The notes: generated by a model from the sequence alone, not told the origin. A DNA stretch of 64,000 nucleotides from Acidobacteriota bacterium (GCA_003222675.1 QHWT01000057.1:1-64000), one strand, 5' to 3'; shown: positions 27,285 to 38,049, numbered from the stretch's first letter. Made by a program: numbers and translations.

Positions 27285-28603
27285 TCCGCTGGACGAAGAT
27301 CAAGGCGATCGCGACATTCGAGTTTCTCGCCGCGGTGAAGCGTCCCGGCTATCTGATCACCACGTTCGGCATGCCGCTGTTCATGGCGATCTACGCGGGC
27401 GTGGTCGCGCTGCCGGCTTATTACGCCCAGAAGAAGGACGCCGAGTTGTCCGTCTGGGGCGTCATTGACGAATCGAGCCTCCTCGCATTGAAAGGGGACG
27501 CCGAGCCGTCGGCTGATCGGCTGCCCGAAACCCTTCGCAAAACACTGGACGCGGCCGGGCAGCGGGGAGCCATCGCCCGCGCCATCGCGAGCGAACATTT
27601 CGTGTTCAGACCGTTTGAAGACGAAGCCGCGGCGCGCGCGGCGATTGCGGCGCGCAGCGTGAAGGGCTATTTCGTCGTGCCGCGTGAGTATCTCGCGACC
27701 GGACAAGTCAATAATTTTCAGGCTGACGACATCAATCTCTCGAGCTCGGACGCGCGCCGCGCGTTCGAGCGGCTGCTGCGCGAGCGTCTCGTCGCCGGCC
27801 TTGCCGATGGCCGGGTCGCCGCGCGGATCCTCAACCCGATTCAGGCCAATCGATCGTTTGACGTCACGAAAACAGGAGAAGTCCGCGAAGGAGGACGCGC
27901 GGCCTCCGCGGTCCGCATCGTCGTTCCGCTCGCGTTCATGGTCCTGTTCCTCATGTCGGTCCTGATGACGTCGGGGTACCTGATTCAAGGCACCGCGACG
28001 GAGAAGGAGAACAAGGTGGTGGAGGTGCTGCTGGCTTCCGCAAATCCAGACGAGATCCTCGGCGGCAAACTGCTCGGCCTCGGAGGCGCGGGACTCCTGC
28101 AGGTTGGCGTGTGGCTGTCGATCCTCACCGTCGCGGGTCTTGGCATCGTGCCGTTGATCCTCTCGTCGCGAGTCGAGTTTCCATGGATTTCGCTGGTCCT
28201 GGCGGTTCCGTTGTTTTTGCTCGGGTTCCTGTTTTTTGGGAGCCTGATGCTCGGCACCGGCTCGCTGGGCTCGAACATGCGCGAGTCGCAGCAGCTCGCG
28301 ATGATGTGGTCGCTCACCGCCGCCCTCCCGATGATGATGATGGGACTCCTCATTCGCGATCCGCACGGCGTCGCGTCGCGCGTGATGACGTGGATTCCCA
28401 TTACCGCTGCGCCGCTCGTCATGCTCCGGGCAAGCCTCGATCCCGGGTACCTGGCGTGGTGGGAGATCCTCGGCACATTCGTCGTCCTCGCGGCCTCGAG
28501 CTGGATTGCGCTTCGTATCGGCGGACGCCTGTTCCGCGTCGGACTCCTCAGCTCCGGCTCCCGCCCGAGCTTTCGAGAGATCATTCGCCAGGCGCGGCTT
28601 TAA
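27281..28603 (+). CDS. ABC-2 type transporter permease (NatB-like)
   Basis: A 440-residue membrane protein. One N-terminal transmembrane segment (about 23-45) is followed by an extracytoplasmic domain of about 160 residues and a cluster of five or six hydrophobic helices (about 205-425; VPLAFMVLFLMSVLMTSGYL, LVLAVPLFLLGFLFFGSLML). This is the ABC2_membrane_3 layout seen in NatB. The conserved cytoplasmic motif TEKENKVVEVLLAS is present. It overlaps its ATPase gene by four bases. The region downstream is entirely repeats. Confidence 0.92.
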   Translation: MIRWTKIKAIATFEFLAAVKRPGYLITTFGMPLFMAIYAGVVALPAYYAQKKDAELSVWGVIDESSLLALKGDAEPSADRLPETLRKTLDAAGQRGAIARAIASEHFVFRPFEDEAAARAAIAARSVKGYFVVPREYLATGQVNNFQADDINLSSSDARRAFERLLRERLVAGLADGRVAARILNPIQANRSFDVTKTGEVREGGRAASAVRIVVPLAFMVLFLMSVLMTSGYLIQGTATEKENKVVEVLLASANPDEILGGKLLGLGGAGLLQVGVWLSILTVAGLGIVPLILSSRVEFPWISLVLAVPLFLLGFLFFGSLMLGTGSLGSNMRESQQLAMMWSLTAALPMMMMGLLIRDPHGVASRVMTWIPITAAPLVMLRASLDPGYLAWWEILGTFVVLAASSWIALRIGGRLFRVGLLSSGSRPSFREIIRQARL

Positions 28604-28605
28604 CC

Positions 28606-28650
28606 ACGGATCACACGGATCACACGGATCACACGGATCGCACGGATCCC
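28606..28650. repeat. 9-bp tandem repeat (ACGGATCAC)
   Basis: Five consecutive copies of ACGGATCAC or close variants, directly after the permease stop codon. The word CCACGGATCACACGGAT is the reverse complement of the ATCCGTGT...GTGG words in the 47-bp array that follows, so the two blocks may pair. Confidence 0.85.
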
Positions 28651-28692
28651 ACCGAATGCACGGACCCACGGATCGCACAGATCGGATCGGTG

Positions 28693-28899
28693 TCTTCCGT
28701 GTAATCTGTGGCTCGTGGATTGCGCGGATCAGATCCATGTCTTCCGTGTAATCTGTGGCTCGTGGATCGCGCGGATCAGATCCATGTCTTCCGTGTAATC
28801 TGTGGCTCGTGGATTGCGCGGATCAGATCCGTGTCTTCCGTGTAATCTGTGGCTCGTGGATTGCGCGGATCAGATCCATGTCTTCCGTGTAATCTGTGG
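28693..28899. repeat. 47-bp tandem repeat leading into the aspartate kinase gene
   Basis: Four full copies of a 47-bp unit starting TCTTCCGTGTAATCTGTGGC begin at 28693, 28740, 28787 and 28834. A partial fifth starts at 28881. Copies differ by one or two bases (for example CCATG/CCGTG). The truncated copy ends three bases before the ATG at 28903, so the array occupies the whole promoter and leader region of the gene. No Shine-Dalgarno sequence is visible. Confidence 0.95.
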
Positions 28900-28902
28900 T
28901 TG

Positions 28903-30138
28903 ATGTCGATCGTCGTCCAGAAGTACGGCGGCAGCAGTGTCGCCGACGTAGATCGCATCCGGCAGGTTGCTGCGCGCATCATGCGCACGAGGGCTGCCGG
29001 TCGCGACGTTGCCGTCGTCGTGTCGGCGATGGGGGACACGACCGACGAACTGCTGTCGCTGGCGAAGCGCATCTCGACGAACCCAGATCGTCGAGAGCTC
29101 GACATGCTGCTGTCGGCGGGAGAGCGCATTTCCATGGCGCTCCTGTCGATGGCCATACGCGAGCTTGGCGGCGACGCAATCAGCTTCACCGGCAGCCAGT
29201 CCGGTATCATCACCAACGATCGGCACGTGGACGCGCGCATCATCGAGGTGAGGCCTTTTCGCGTGCAGGACGAGCTCGCACGGGGCCGCGTCGTCGTCAT
29301 CGCAGGATATCAGGGCGTGTCGTACCGGCGAGAGGTGACGACGCTCGGACGGGGAGGGAGCGACACGACGGCGGTCGCGATGGCCGCGGCGCTCGGTGCG
29401 GAGTACTGCGAGATCTGCTCGGACGTCGAAGGCGTCTACACGGCCGACCCTCGCGTCGTGCCGGGTGCGCAGCGAATCGGCGCGCTCTCGTATGAAGAGA
29501 CGCAGGAGCTGGCCGAAGCGGGCGCGAAAGTGCTCAATGCACAGGCCGTGGAGTTCGCGAAGGAGAAGGGAATTGCGATCTACGCGCGCGCGACCGCGTC
29601 GGCGCTGCCGGGCGCGGATCCATCTGCGGACGGGACGGTCGTTCGCCGCGACGCACCCCGGGCGCCAGGCACCGTTGCAGGCGTGGCGAGCGAGCGCGAC
29701 CTGCTCGTGCTGCAGGCTCGCGGCACGAGCGCGACGCTCGCGTCGCTGTTCGCTCTGCTCGACGCGCGCGGGACCGCGGGCAAGCAGCTGCACGTTGCGT
29801 CATTCGGCCACGGCTGCGACGGCATGACCGTGCTCGTCTCGCGCGAGAACCTGCACGATGAGGATCGCCTTCGCCGTGATCTTGCGGCGCGCTTTACGAC
29901 CGAAGCCTCTCTCGTCGACGGCCTCGGCGCGGTGAGCGTGATCGGCGCCGGCATCAACGCCAGTTACGCGAACGTCCGCCGCGGAACAACGATCCTCGAA
30001 GAGGCAGGGATCGAAACGCGAGGTCTCGCGACATCGTCGTTCCGGATTTCCTGGCTCATTGGGTCCGGACAGGTAGACGACGCCGTCGGACGTTTACATC
30101 AGGGATTCATCGAAGCGAACCCTCAACGAGTTCCGTAG
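28903..30138 (+). CDS. lysC: Aspartate kinase
   Basis: A 411-residue enzyme phosphorylating aspartate, the first step to lysine, methionine and threonine. The N-terminal kinase motif is [16 protein letters not shown]; further kinase motifs are [26 protein letters not shown] and [13 protein letters not shown]. Two C-terminal ACT-like regions (about 260-400; [32 protein letters not shown]) give allosteric control. The start [10 protein letters not shown] at 28903 is fixed by homology. The leader is entirely the 47-bp repeat array. It is a single-function enzyme, with no homoserine dehydrogenase domain. Confidence 0.94.
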   Translation: MSIVVQKYGGSSVADVDRIRQVAARIMRTRAAGRDVAVVVSAMGDTTDELLSLAKRISTNPDRRELDMLLSAGERISMALLSMAIRELGGDAISFTGSQSGIITNDRHVDARIIEVRPFRVQDELARGRVVVIAGYQGVSYRREVTTLGRGGSDTTAVAMAAALGAEYCEICSDVEGVYTADPRVVPGAQRIGALSYEETQELAEAGAKVLNAQAVEFAKEKGIAIYARATASALPGADPSADGTVVRRDAPRAPGTVAGVASERDLLVLQARGTSATLASLFALLDARGTAGKQLHVASFGHGCDGMTVLVSRENLHDEDRLRRDLAARFTTEASLVDGLGAVSVIGAGINASYANVRRGTTILEEAGIETRGLATSSFRISWLIGSGQVDDAVGRLHQGFIEANPQRVP

Positions 30139-30281
30139 CGGAAATCGCCGGCCTGCGGCCTAACGCGGTCAGCACCGCGACGTCGTCGTACTGCGCCGCG
30201 AGTCGGAACTTGTAGCGCGATGACGATCGATGCGCTCACGGTGAAAGAGCCGTGGGCCTGAGAGCCGCACGGCTATTCAAG

Positions 30282-30310
30282 AAAAAAGCCACGGACGAGG
30301 CCGGTGGCTT
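30282..30310 (-). terminator. Rho-independent terminator after rho
   Basis: Stem AAGCCAC (30286-30292) / GTGGCTT (30304-30310), followed on the minus strand by a run of T (30287-30282). It lies 38 bp past the rho stop codon and closes the tig-to-rho gene block. Confidence 0.8.
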
Positions 30311-30347
30311 CCAATCACCAAATCAGCGGAATCGCGAAATCACCAGA

Positions 30348-31637
30348 TCATTTCGATCCGTTCATCGATCCGAGGAACTCGCTGTTGCTCTTCGTCTTGC
30401 CCATCTTGGACAGCAGCAGCTCCATGCCTTCCTGCGGCGAGAGCGGGTTGAGGACCTTGCGGAGCACCCACACGCGGTTCAGATCGTCCTTCGGGATGAG
30501 CAGCTCCTCCTTGCGGGTGCCGCTCTTCTGAATATCGATCGCCGGGAATACGCGGCGATCGGCGAGCTTGCGATCCAGGTGGATCTCGAGGTTGCCGGTG
30601 CCCTTGAACTCTTCGAAGATCACTTCGTCCATGCGCGATCCGGTGTCGATGAGCGCCGTCGCCATGATCGTCAGCGACCCTCCCTCTTCGATGTTCCGCG
30701 CCGCGCCGAAGAAGCGCTTCGGCCGCTGCAGCGCATTACTGTCGACGCCGCCCGACAGCACCTTGCCCGACGCGGGGACGATGGTGTTGTAGGCGCGCGC
30801 AAGGCGCGTGATGGAATCGAGCAGGATGACGACGTCCTTCTTGTGCTCGACGAGCCGCTTCGCTTTCTCGATCACCATCTCGGCCACCTGCACATGACGC
30901 TGGGCCGGTTCGTCGAACGTCGAGGAGATGACCTCGCCCTTGACGGACCGCTGCATGTCGGTGACTTCTTCCGGGCGCTCGTCGATGAGCAGCACGATCA
31001 GGTACACCTCGGGATGGTTCGCCGTAATGCTGTTCGCGATGTTCTGCAGCAGCATCGTCTTGCCCGTGCGCGGCGGCGCGACGATGAGGCCGCGCTGGCC
31101 CTTGCCGATTGGGACCATCAGGTCCATGACGCGCGCCGACAGGTTGTCGGACGCGGTCTCGAGCTTGAGCCGCTGCTGCGGATAGAGCGGCCGATCGGGC
31201 GGCTCGAAGTTGACGGCTTCCACCTTGATCAGCGCGAAATAGCGCTCGCCCTCTTTCGGCTGGCGGATCTGGCCGCTGACGGTGTCCCCCGTGTGCAGGT
31301 CGAACTTCCGGATCTGCGACGGCGACACGTAGATGTCGTCCGGACCGGGGAGGTAGTTGTAGCTCGGCGCGCGGAGGAAACCGAAGCCGTCCGGCAGCGT
31401 CTCGAGCACTCCCTCCGAGAACAGGTTGCCGCTCTTCTCGGCGCGCGACTTCAGGATCTCGAAAATGAGCTCCTGCTTGCGCATGCCCGTCGCACCCGGC
31501 ACGTCGAGGGTCTTGGCGACCTTCGTCAGCTCGGTGATGCTCATCTCCTTCAGCGTCGACAGCTCGACGTTGTTGGATTGGGGCGGCGCGGCCGCGGTCG
31601 CTACAGTTACCTGCTCAGTCTTGCTATCAGTGTCCAC
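30348..31637 (-). CDS. rho: Transcription termination factor Rho
   Basis: A 429-residue RNA-dependent ATPase. The N-terminal helical domain ([18 protein letters not shown]) and OB-fold RNA-binding region ([22 protein letters not shown]) precede the ATPase core, with P-loop [15 protein letters not shown], Walker [18 protein letters not shown] and Q-loop [12 protein letters not shown]. Length is typical of the family (about 420). The start overlaps the 3' end of engB by 31 bp. A terminator follows. Confidence 0.96.
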   Translation of the reverse strand: MDTDSKTEQVTVATAAAPPQSNNVELSTLKEMSITELTKVAKTLDVPGATGMRKQELIFEILKSRAEKSGNLFSEGVLETLPDGFGFLRAPSYNYLPGPDDIYVSPSQIRKFDLHTGDTVSGQIRQPKEGERYFALIKVEAVNFEPPDRPLYPQQRLKLETASDNLSARVMDLMVPIGKGQRGLIVAPPRTGKTMLLQNIANSITANHPEVYLIVLLIDERPEEVTDMQRSVKGEVISSTFDEPAQRHVQVAEMVIEKAKRLVEHKKDVVILLDSITRLARAYNTIVPASGKVLSGGVDSNALQRPKRFFGAARNIEEGGSLTIMATALIDTGSRMDEVIFEEFKGTGNLEIHLDRKLADRRVFPAIDIQKSGTRKEELLIPKDDLNRVWVLRKVLNPLSPQEGMELLLSKMGKTKSNSEFLGSMNGSK

Positions 31638-32266
31638 AGATCATCCAGTCCTTCGCCCTTCGCTGCCGAGATGGGCAGTGGGGCGGTTCCGAGTTGCCGT
31701 TCGAACGACTTGAGGTTCTTCGCGCGCTCGCTGCGCGACAGCTTGTCGATCTTGGTTGCGAGCACCGTCCGGTTGACGCCGAGCGTGTCCAGCCACGCGC
31801 CCGCCTCGAGATCCGCCTCGAGGCCGGGATGCCGGGAGTCCACCAGATGGAGCACGCCGGCAATGCGATGCGGCGTGTCTGTAGGCCGGGTCTTCAGACC
31901 CGGCTCAGAGGCGGGTCTGAAGACCCGCCCTCCAGAAGAAAAGTAGGACTCCGCGATGCGCGCGAGCTCCGCGACCGAAGCCTCGCCGCCGCGCGCGTAT
32001 CCGTATCCGGGTAGATCGGCCAGATACACGCGCCAGCGGCCCGGCCCGCCGGGTCCGCCGTCCGCGTGCAGGCGATACAGGTTCGCCAGCCGCGTCTTTC
32101 CTGGCGCCGCGCTGGTCCGCGCGAGCTTCATGCCCGTCAGCGCATTGATCAGCGAAGACTTCCCGACATTGGATCGTCCAACCAGTGCGATGTGCGGGAT
32201 GCCGTCTTGCGGCACACCGCGCGCGTCCACCGCGCTGGTGACGAAGTGGGCTTCTAAGAGCTTCAA
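31607..32266 (-). CDS. engB: Ribosome biogenesis GTP-binding protein EngB/YsxC with repeat insertion
   Basis: A 219-residue GTPase needed for large-subunit assembly in well-studied bacteria. G motifs are G1 [11 protein letters not shown]2 region SAAPGKTR, G3 DLPGYG, G4 TKIDK and G5 ISAAKG. Between G3 and G4, after the helix ending ESYF, about 25 extra residues ([19 protein letters not shown] then TDTPHR) are encoded by two inverted REP-like hairpins at 31881-31932. The normal core resumes at [13 protein letters not shown]. The frame is kept, so the protein is probably functional with a surface loop. It overlaps rho by 31 bp. Confidence 0.93.
   Translation of the reverse strand: MKLLEAHFVTSAVDARGVPQDGIPHIALVGRSNVGKSSLINALTGMKLARTSAAPGKTRLANLYRLHADGGPGGPGRWRVYLADLPGYGYARGGEASVAELARIAESYFSSGGRVFRPASEPGLKTRPTDTPHRIAGVLHLVDSRHPGLEADLEAGAWLDTLGVNRTVLATKIDKLSRSERAKNLKSFERQLGTAPLPISAAKGEGLDDLWTLIARLSR
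31881..31932. repeat. REP-like inverted pair inside engB
   Basis: GTAG (31881-31884) is followed directly by GCCGGGTC-TTCA-GACCCGGC (31885-31904), then TCAGA (31905-31909) and the inverted partner GGCGGGTC-TGAA-GACCCGCC (31910-31929), followed by CTCC. The two hairpins can also pair with each other. The first hairpin is identical to that at 10424-10443. The pair is translated in frame within engB. Confidence 0.85.
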
Positions 32267-32314
32267 AAAGGCTTCGGGCTTTGGGCCTCAGGCGTCGGGA
32301 CGGGAGAGTACCTC

Positions 32315-32345
32315 CTGAAGCCTAAAGCCTGAAGCCTGGAGCCTG
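32315..32345. repeat. Heptamer tandem array (GAAGCCT)
   Basis: Four 7-bp words (GAAGCCT, AAAGCCT, GAAGCCT, GGAGCCT) lie in the spacer between lon and engB, with looser relatives (GGGCCTCAGGCGTC) just before. The same vocabulary appears inverted at 40238-40265. Confidence 0.7.
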
Positions 32346-32347
32346 AC

Positions 32348-34729
32348 TCAGTGTGAAACCGCCGGTTGATCGCCGGCAATGTCCGGCGTGCCCGGCGCGG
32401 GCGCGATGCCCGAGAGCGGCTCCACGAGTGCGATCTTCAGTACTTCATCCATCGACTCGACCATGTAGAGATTCAGCGCGTCGAGCACGTTCTTCGGGAT
32501 GTCCGCCAGGTCCTTCTCGTTGTCCTTCGGGACGATGATCGTCTTCAGGCCCGAGCGGTGCGCCGCGAGCACCTTTTCCTTGACGCCGCCAATCGGCAGC
32601 ACTTTGCCGCGCAGCGTGATCTCGCCCGTCATCGCGACGTCTTTGCGGACCGGGATGCGTCCGAGCGCCGACACGAGCGAGGTCGCGAGCGTAATGCCCG
32701 CGGACGGGCCGTCCTTCGGGATCGCGCCTTCCGGGATGTGGATGTGGACGTCCGTGGTCCGGTTGAAGTTTTTCGGGATGCGGAACTCGTCGGCTTTCGA
32801 TCGGACGTAGCTCATGGCAGCCTGCGCCGATTCCTGCATGACGTCACCCAGCTTGCCGGTGAGCGTGAGCCGTCCCTTGCCGGGCATCAGCGTCGCTTCG
32901 ATGACGAGGATCTCGCCGCCGACTTCCGTCCACGCGAGACCGGTCGCGACGCCCACCTCGTTCTTTTCTTCCGCGAGCGTCGGGCGGAAGCGCGGCACGC
33001 CGAGATATTCGGTGACCTTCGCCGCCGTGATCTCCTCGCCGAACTCCTTGCCGACGACCACGACCTTGCGCGCGATCTTGCGGCAGATCGACGCGATCTC
33101 GCGCTCGAGGTTTCGGACGCCAGCCTCGCGCGTGTAGCGGTTGATGATCGTCGAGAACGCCTCGTCGAGCAACGTGATGTTCTCCTTCGTGAGGCCTGCG
33201 CCTTCAACGGCCTTGGGCGCGAGGAACCTCCTCGCGATTTCGACCTTCTCCTGCTCGGTGTAGCCCGCGAGCTGGAGCACCTCCATCCGGTCGCGCAGGG
33301 CCTGCGGGATCGTGTGCAGCACGTTGGCCGTGCAGATGAACATCACGTTCGACAGGTCGTACTCGACGTCGAGATAGTGATCGAGGAACGCGTTGTTCTG
33401 CTCCGGATCGAGCACCTCGAGGAGCGCCGCCGACGGGTCGCCGCGGAAGTCCATCGACATCTTGTCGACTTCGTCGAGCAGGAACACGGGGTTCATCGTC
33501 CCGGCCTTCTTCATCATCTGGATGATCTGGCCCGGGAAGGCGCCGATGTAGGTGCGGCGGTGGCCGCGGATCTCCGCCTCGTCGCGTACGCCGCCGAGCG
33601 AGAGGCGCACGAACTTGCGGTTCATCGCGCGCGCGATCGACTTCGCGAGCGACGTCTTGCCGACTCCCGGAGGACCGGAGAACGTCAGGATCGTCGCCTT
33701 CGGCTTCTTCACGAGCGCGCGGACGGCGAGGAACTCGAGGATGCGGTCCTTGATCTTCTCGAGGCCGTAGTGGTCCTCGTTCAGGATCTCCTCGGCCCGC
33801 TTGAGATCGCGGCTCTCCTTCGTCTTCTTCTGCCAGGGGACCGCGATCAGCCAGTCGAGGTAATTGCGGGAGACCGTCGCTTCCGCGGACATCGGCGGCA
33901 TCGCTTCGAGCCGCTTCAGTTCCTGGACCGCCTTCTCCTCGACCTCCTCCGGCATCTTCGCCTGGTCGATCTTCTTCTTCAGCTCCTCGATCTCGTTGCC
34001 CTTTTCGTCCTTGCGTCCCAGCTCCTTCTGGATCGCCTTCATCTTCTCGTTGAGGTAGTACTCCTTCTGCGCCTTCTCCATCTGCTTCTTCACGCGAGAC
34101 TGGATGCGGCGATCGACCTGGAGCTTGTCCACCTCGGCCTCGAGAAGGCCGGCGATCCGATTGAGACGCTCGATCGGGGAAATGATCTCGAGCAGATTCT
34201 GCTTCTCGTCGACACCGACGACGAGGTGCGCGGCGATCGTGTCGGCAAGCTTGCCGGGATCGTCCACGCGCACGGCCGCAATCATCGCGTCGTAGTGCAG
34301 GTTGTTCGAGAGCTTCACGTACTGCTCGAACAGCGACACGGCCTTGGTCATCGTGCTCTCCGCGTCGACGCCCGTCTCCTTGTGCTTGGGGACGACTTTC
34401 ACGACGACGCGGTAGAAACCCTTGTCTTCCTTCCACTCGACGGCGCGCGCGCGCTCGATCCCCTCGACCAGCACCTTGATGTTGCCGTCAGGCAGCTTCA
34501 GGCTCTGGACGATGTTGGCGACGCACCCCATCGTGAAGATGTCCGACGGCTGCGGTTCGTCAACCGCGGCATCGTGCTGCGCCGCCAGGAAGATCCGCTT
34601 GTCCTTGCCCAGCGCATGCTCGAGCGCGCGCGTAGACGAGGGCCGTCCGATGACGAAGGGCATCATCATGTGAGGGAAAACGACGACGTCCCGCAGCGGG
34701 ACAATCGGAAGAGTTTCGTAGAGTTCCAT
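32348..34729 (-). CDS. lon: ATP-dependent protease Lon
   Basis: A 793-residue LonA protease. The N-terminal substrate domain ([19 protein letters not shown]) is followed by a coiled region ([18 protein letters not shown]), an AAA+ module with Walker [11 protein letters not shown] and Walker [12 protein letters not shown], and a C-terminal protease domain with catalytic Ser676 ([10 protein letters not shown]) and a Lys about 43 residues on ([14 protein letters not shown]). Length is normal. It lies directly after clpX in the tig-clpP-clpX-lon order common in bacteria. The spacer to clpX is a heptamer-repeat block. Confidence 0.97.
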   Translation of the reverse strand: MELYETLPIVPLRDVVVFPHMMMPFVIGRPSSTRALEHALGKDKRIFLAAQHDAAVDEPQPSDIFTMGCVANIVQSLKLPDGNIKVLVEGIERARAVEWKEDKGFYRVVVKVVPKHKETGVDAESTMTKAVSLFEQYVKLSNNLHYDAMIAAVRVDDPGKLADTIAAHLVVGVDEKQNLLEIISPIERLNRIAGLLEAEVDKLQVDRRIQSRVKKQMEKAQKEYYLNEKMKAIQKELGRKDEKGNEIEELKKKIDQAKMPEEVEEKAVQELKRLEAMPPMSAEATVSRNYLDWLIAVPWQKKTKESRDLKRAEEILNEDHYGLEKIKDRILEFLAVRALVKKPKATILTFSGPPGVGKTSLAKSIARAMNRKFVRLSLGGVRDEAEIRGHRRTYIGAFPGQIIQMMKKAGTMNPVFLLDEVDKMSMDFRGDPSAALLEVLDPEQNNAFLDHYLDVEYDLSNVMFICTANVLHTIPQALRDRMEVLQLAGYTEQEKVEIARRFLAPKAVEGAGLTKENITLLDEAFSTIINRYTREAGVRNLEREIASICRKIARKVVVVGKEFGEEITAAKVTEYLGVPRFRPTLAEEKNEVGVATGLAWTEVGGEILVIEATLMPGKGRLTLTGKLGDVMQESAQAAMSYVRSKADEFRIPKNFNRTTDVHIHIPEGAIPKDGPSAGITLATSLVSALGRIPVRKDVAMTGEITLRGKVLPIGGVKEKVLAAHRSGLKTIIVPKDNEKDLADIPKNVLDALNLYMVESMDEVLKIALVEPLSGIAPAPGTPDIAGDQPAVSH

Positions 34730-34732
34730 GGG

Positions 34733-34812
34733 TTGACAGTTGCCAGCTGGCAGCCACCAGCTGACAGCTTCGAGCCACGCGGGCCGAAAGCTGGAAGCTG
34801 GAAGCTGGAAGC
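34733..34812. repeat. Heptamer-rich spacer between clpX and lon
   Basis: Contains GTTGCCAGCTGGCAGCCACC-like words (34738-34770) and a clean run of AGCTGGA 7-bp words (34790-34812) ending at the clpX stop. The two halves are partly complementary (CCAGCTG against CAGCTGG/AGCTGG), so the transcript could fold. Confidence 0.65.
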
Positions 34813-36062
34813 TATCCCGCCTTTTCGATGAGGGTGATTGGCTTTTCCTTGGTCTGCACGACCTCGCGGGTGATGACGCACTCGCGGACCTTCTTCTGGC
34901 CCGGCAGCGTGTACATCAGATCGAGCATCAGGTCCTCGATGATCATTCGCAGACCGCGTGCGCCGATCTTCCGTTGCAGCGCCTGCTCGGCGATCGCCTC
35001 GAGCGAATCGTCGGTGAAGCGCAGCTTCACGTTCTCGTACTCGAACAGCTTCTGGTACTGACGCGTGATGGCATTACGCGGTTGCGTGAGGATCTGGACG
35101 AGCGCGGGCTTATCGAGCTCGTGCAGCGTCCCGACGACGGGCAGACGGCCGACGAACTCCGGGATGAGCCCGTACTTGATCAAATCTTCCGGCTCGACCT
35201 GCTCGAGCGTCGTGCCGATGTCGCGATTCGCGACCGACTTCACGTCGGCCTTGAAGCCGAGCGTCTTCTTGCCCGTGCGGCGCTCGATCTGTTTCTCGAG
35301 CCCGACGAACGCGCCGCCGCAGATGAACAGGATGTTGGTCGTGTCGACCTGGAAGAACTCCTGGTGCGGATGCTTGCGCCCCCCCTGCGGGGGAACGTTC
35401 GCGACGGTGCCCTCGAGGATCTTCAGCAGCGCCTGTTGGACCCCTTCACCCGAGACGTCGCGCGTGATGGAGGGGTTCTCGTCCTTGCGGCAGATCTTGT
35501 CGACTTCGTCGATGTAGATGATGCCCTGCTGGCACTTCTCGATGTCGCCCCCCGCCGCCTGGAGCAGCTTCAGGATGATGTTCTCGACATCTTCGCCGAC
35601 GTACCCGGCCTCGGTCAGCGTCGTCGCGTCGACGATCGTGAACGGGACGGAGAGGAGCTTGGCGAGCGTCTGCGCGAGCAGCGTCTTGCCCGTGCCGGTC
35701 GGCCCGATGAGCAGGATGTTCGACTTGGTGAGCTCGATCTCGTTGCGGCTGCGCGACTGCTTCTGGATCTCGATGCGCTTGTAGTGGTTGTAGACCGCAA
35801 CCGCGAGCTTCTTCTTCGTCTGCTCCTGGCCGATGACGTACTCGTCCAGGAACTTCTTGATCTCCTGCGGAACGGGCAGGGACGAGCGGGCCCCGCCGCG
35901 CGCCTCGAACCGGTTGTCGTCCGCGATGATGTCGTTGCACACCTCGACACACTCGTCGCAGATGAAGACCGTCGGGCCCGCGATTAATTTCCGGACGTCG
36001 TTCTGATCCTTATTACAGAACGAGCAGCGGAGAATCTCTCCCTCGCCGTTTTTCTTGACCAT
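34812..36062 (-). CDS. clpX: ATP-dependent Clp protease ATP-binding subunit ClpX
   Basis: A 416-residue AAA+ unfoldase. The N-terminal zinc-binding domain has C13, C16, C35 and C38. Walker A is [10 protein letters not shown], Walker [11 protein letters not shown], the pore loop follows the GYVGEDVE motif, and sensor motifs lie in the C-terminal part. An IGF-type loop for ClpP docking is expected around the [11 protein letters not shown] region. It starts 12 bp after the clpP stop, so the two are in one operon and form the ClpXP protease. Confidence 0.97.
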   Translation of the reverse strand: MVKKNGEGEILRCSFCNKDQNDVRKLIAGPTVFICDECVEVCNDIIADDNRFEARGGARSSLPVPQEIKKFLDEYVIGQEQTKKKLAVAVYNHYKRIEIQKQSRSRNEIELTKSNILLIGPTGTGKTLLAQTLAKLLSVPFTIVDATTLTEAGYVGEDVENIILKLLQAAGGDIEKCQQGIIYIDEVDKICRKDENPSITRDVSGEGVQQALLKILEGTVANVPPQGGRKHPHQEFFQVDTTNILFICGGAFVGLEKQIERRTGKKTLGFKADVKSVANRDIGTTLEQVEPEDLIKYGLIPEFVGRLPVVGTLHELDKPALVQILTQPRNAITRQYQKLFEYENVKLRFTDDSLEAIAEQALQRKIGARGLRMIIEDLMLDLMYTLPGQKKVRECVITREVVQTKEKPITLIEKAG

Positions 36063-36074
36063 GGGATGAACCTA

Positions 36075-36680
36075 CTACGCCCTTTTTCGGATAACGTCGT
36101 CAATAATACCGTATTCCTTCCCCTGGTCCGCTCCCATGATGTAGTCCCGCTCGGTATCATCCTGGATGCGCTTCAGGGGCTGGCCGGTATGCTCGGCAAG
36201 GATCTGGTTCAGCCGTTCCCGCGTGCGGAGGAGCTCGCGCGCGTGAATGTCGATATCGGTCGTCTGCCCGCCCAGTCCCTGCACCCAGGGCTGGTGGATC
36301 AAAATGCGCGAGTTCGGCAGCGAAAAGCGCTTGCCGTGCGCGCCAGCCGCCAGCAGCACAGCCGCGACCGATGCCGCCTGCCCGATGCAGTAGGTCTGCA
36401 CGTCCGGCTTGATGAACTGCATCGTGTCGTAAATCGCCATGCCCGCCGTGACCACGCCGCCCGGGCTGTTGATGTACAACAGGATGTCGCGATCAGGGTC
36501 CTCGGCCTCGAGGAACAGCATCTGCGCAATGACGAGGTTCGCGATAGTGTCGTCGATCGGCGTGCCGATGAAGATGATGCTGTCTTTCAGGAGGCGCGAG
36601 AAAATGTCGTACGCGCGCTCCCCGCGGTTGGTCTGTTCGACCACCATCGGGACCAACTGGGAGTAGGAAGAATAAGCCAT
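36075..36680 (-). CDS. clpP: ATP-dependent Clp protease proteolytic subunit ClpP
   Basis: A 201-residue serine protease. Catalytic Ser104 (GQAASVAAV) and His129 (ILIHQP) are 25 residues apart as in E. coli ClpP; the Asp lies in the [10 protein letters not shown] region. The oligomer interface motif [16 protein letters not shown] is present. I chose the ATG at 36680 ([17 protein letters not shown]), which leaves 64 bp to tig. The longer frame to 36785 would overlap tig and add Ser/Arg-rich sequence. MVVEQT at 36647 is an alternative start. Confidence 0.95.
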   Translation of the reverse strand: MAYSSYSQLVPMVVEQTNRGERAYDIFSRLLKDSIIFIGTPIDDTIANLVIAQMLFLEAEDPDRDILLYINSPGGVVTAGMAIYDTMQFIKPDVQTYCIGQAASVAAVLLAAGAHGKRFSLPNSRILIHQPWVQGLGGQTTDIDIHARELLRTRERLNQILAEHTGQPLKRIQDDTERDYIMGADQGKEYGIIDDVIRKRA

Positions 36681-36744
36681 GCGAAAGCGTCCGCAGGAAC
36701 GAGAAACGACTGACTTGTTTGTGGGGAGCAGGGACGGGTTTGTG

Positions 36745-38049
36745 TTACGTTTGCATGATTGTAGCACGCGCGAGCAGGAAATCAATCGCTCGTTCGCGGC
36801 GCAACCCTGAATACACCCGCCCGACGCCCCCCTCCTTGTCCAGCCGCGCGCGAACGGCGGCCGGCGTACGGCCCGTGCGCTCGGCGTAACGCCCTATTTC
36901 CGCGTTGACCTCGTCCTCGGACACCGACAGCGCCTCGCGCCTGGCGACCTCATCCAGAACGAGCGCGCCGCGGACGGCCTCCGATGCGGCCTCCCGCTGA
37001 CGCTCGCGGAATTCCTCCCAATTGATGTTCGTCTTCATCGGGTCGATCTGCTGATCCATCAGGCGGCGCACGAACTCTTCGACGCGGCGATCGATCTCGC
37101 GATCGAGCAGCCCCTGCGGCACGTCGAACCGCACGCGCGCGGCGAGCTGCTTCATCAGGTCCGCGCGCAGTTCGCGTTCCGCTTCGTGCCGGGCCTCGTG
37201 CTCGAGATCCTCGCGCACGCGCACGCGCAGCGCGTCGAGCGAATCGAACTCGCCCGTGTCCTTCGCGAACTCGTCGTCGAGCGGCGGCACGAATCGCTTC
37301 CGGATCGCCTTCACCGTCACGTCGTACTTCACCATTGTTCCCGCGAGCTCGGCGATCGTGTAATCGTCGGGGTAGGTGATATCGAACGTCTTGGTCGATC
37401 CCGCCGTGAGCCCCGCGAGCTCCTGATCGAATCCCGGCGGGTTCGCCTGGGCGCCGATGTCCACGGTCACGCTCTCGTGACGATCGGTCTGCGGTCCCGC
37501 ATCGTCTGATGCGTCATCCGTCCTTTTCTCGGCCGTGCGGGTCAAGTCCATCAATACCGAGTCGCCCGTCTGGATTCCGCGTTCCTCGACCGGTTCGTAA
37601 CGCGCGGAACGATCGCGTAGCCGCGCGAGCGCCTCGTCGACGGCCGCGTCGTCAACCTGCGGTATCGAGCGGCGCAACTGGATCGTGCCGTAGTCCCCCG
37701 GATCGATCGCCGGTACCGTATCGAAGGTCGCCGTGAATTTCAGCGGCTGTCCTTCTTCAACAACGACGTCGCGGATGTCGGGCGTGTCCACGGGCTCGAC
37801 GCCGCGCTCGCGCAGCGCCTCGTCGACCGCGCGCGGAATGAGGCCGTGCGCCACGTCGTGGAGGATCTGATCGCGAAACCGCTGCCGTACGATCTTTGCG
37901 GGAACTTTGCCGGGCCGGAAGCCTGGGATGCGCGCAGCCTTGCTGTAATCGCGCGAAACCTTGTCGATTTCCGCATCGACGATCGTGCTCGGGATTTCGA
38001 CGACGAGATTCTTGCGGGTATCGCTGACGTCGATGTACTCGGTCTTCAT
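36745..38049 (-). CDS. tig: Trigger factor (ribosome-associated chaperone and PPIase)
   Basis: A 434-residue protein in three parts: an N-terminal ribosome-binding domain with the signature GFRPGKVP (about 43-50), a PPIase domain (about 150-245) and a helical C-terminal substrate-binding domain. The PPIase region is divergent and carries an insert rich in Thr/Asp ([20 protein letters not shown]). It is first in the minus-strand tig-clpP-clpX-lon-engB-rho block and follows tRNA-Leu. Confidence 0.94.
   Translation of the reverse strand: MKTEYIDVSDTRKNLVVEIPSTIVDAEIDKVSRDYSKAARIPGFRPGKVPAKIVRQRFRDQILHDVAHGLIPRAVDEALRERGVEPVDTPDIRDVVVEEGQPLKFTATFDTVPAIDPGDYGTIQLRRSIPQVDDAAVDEALARLRDRSARYEPVEERGIQTGDSVLMDLTRTAEKRTDDASDDAGPQTDRHESVTVDIGAQANPPGFDQELAGLTAGSTKTFDITYPDDYTIAELAGTMVKYDVTVKAIRKRFVPPLDDEFAKDTGEFDSLDALRVRVREDLEHEARHEAERELRADLMKQLAARVRFDVPQGLLDREIDRRVEEFVRRLMDQQIDPMKTNINWEEFRERQREAASEAVRGALVLDEVARREALSVSEDEVNAEIGRYAERTGRTPAAVRARLDKEGGVGRVYSGLRRERAIDFLLARATIMQT

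Noticed and set aside
28504-28751. Frames reading TDHTDHTDH or HGSHGSHGS
   Set aside because: They translate the 9-bp and 47-bp tandem repeats in the spacer, with no support for expression.
28693-28899. Possible CRISPR array
   Set aside because: The 47-bp units are identical head-to-tail without variable spacers.
30252-31946. 564-residue plus-strand frame
   Set aside because: It is antisense to rho and engB, which are unmistakable. The high GC and codon use of the real genes keep the opposite frame open.
32366-34831. 821-residue plus-strand frame
   Set aside because: Shadow of lon; Arg/Asp/Leu-rich with no domain, and exactly antisense to a complete Lon protease.
36681-36785. N-terminal extension of ClpP
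   Set aside because: Would overlap the tig 3' end and add a Ser/Arg-rich leader not typical of ClpP; starts at 36680 or 36647 fit better.
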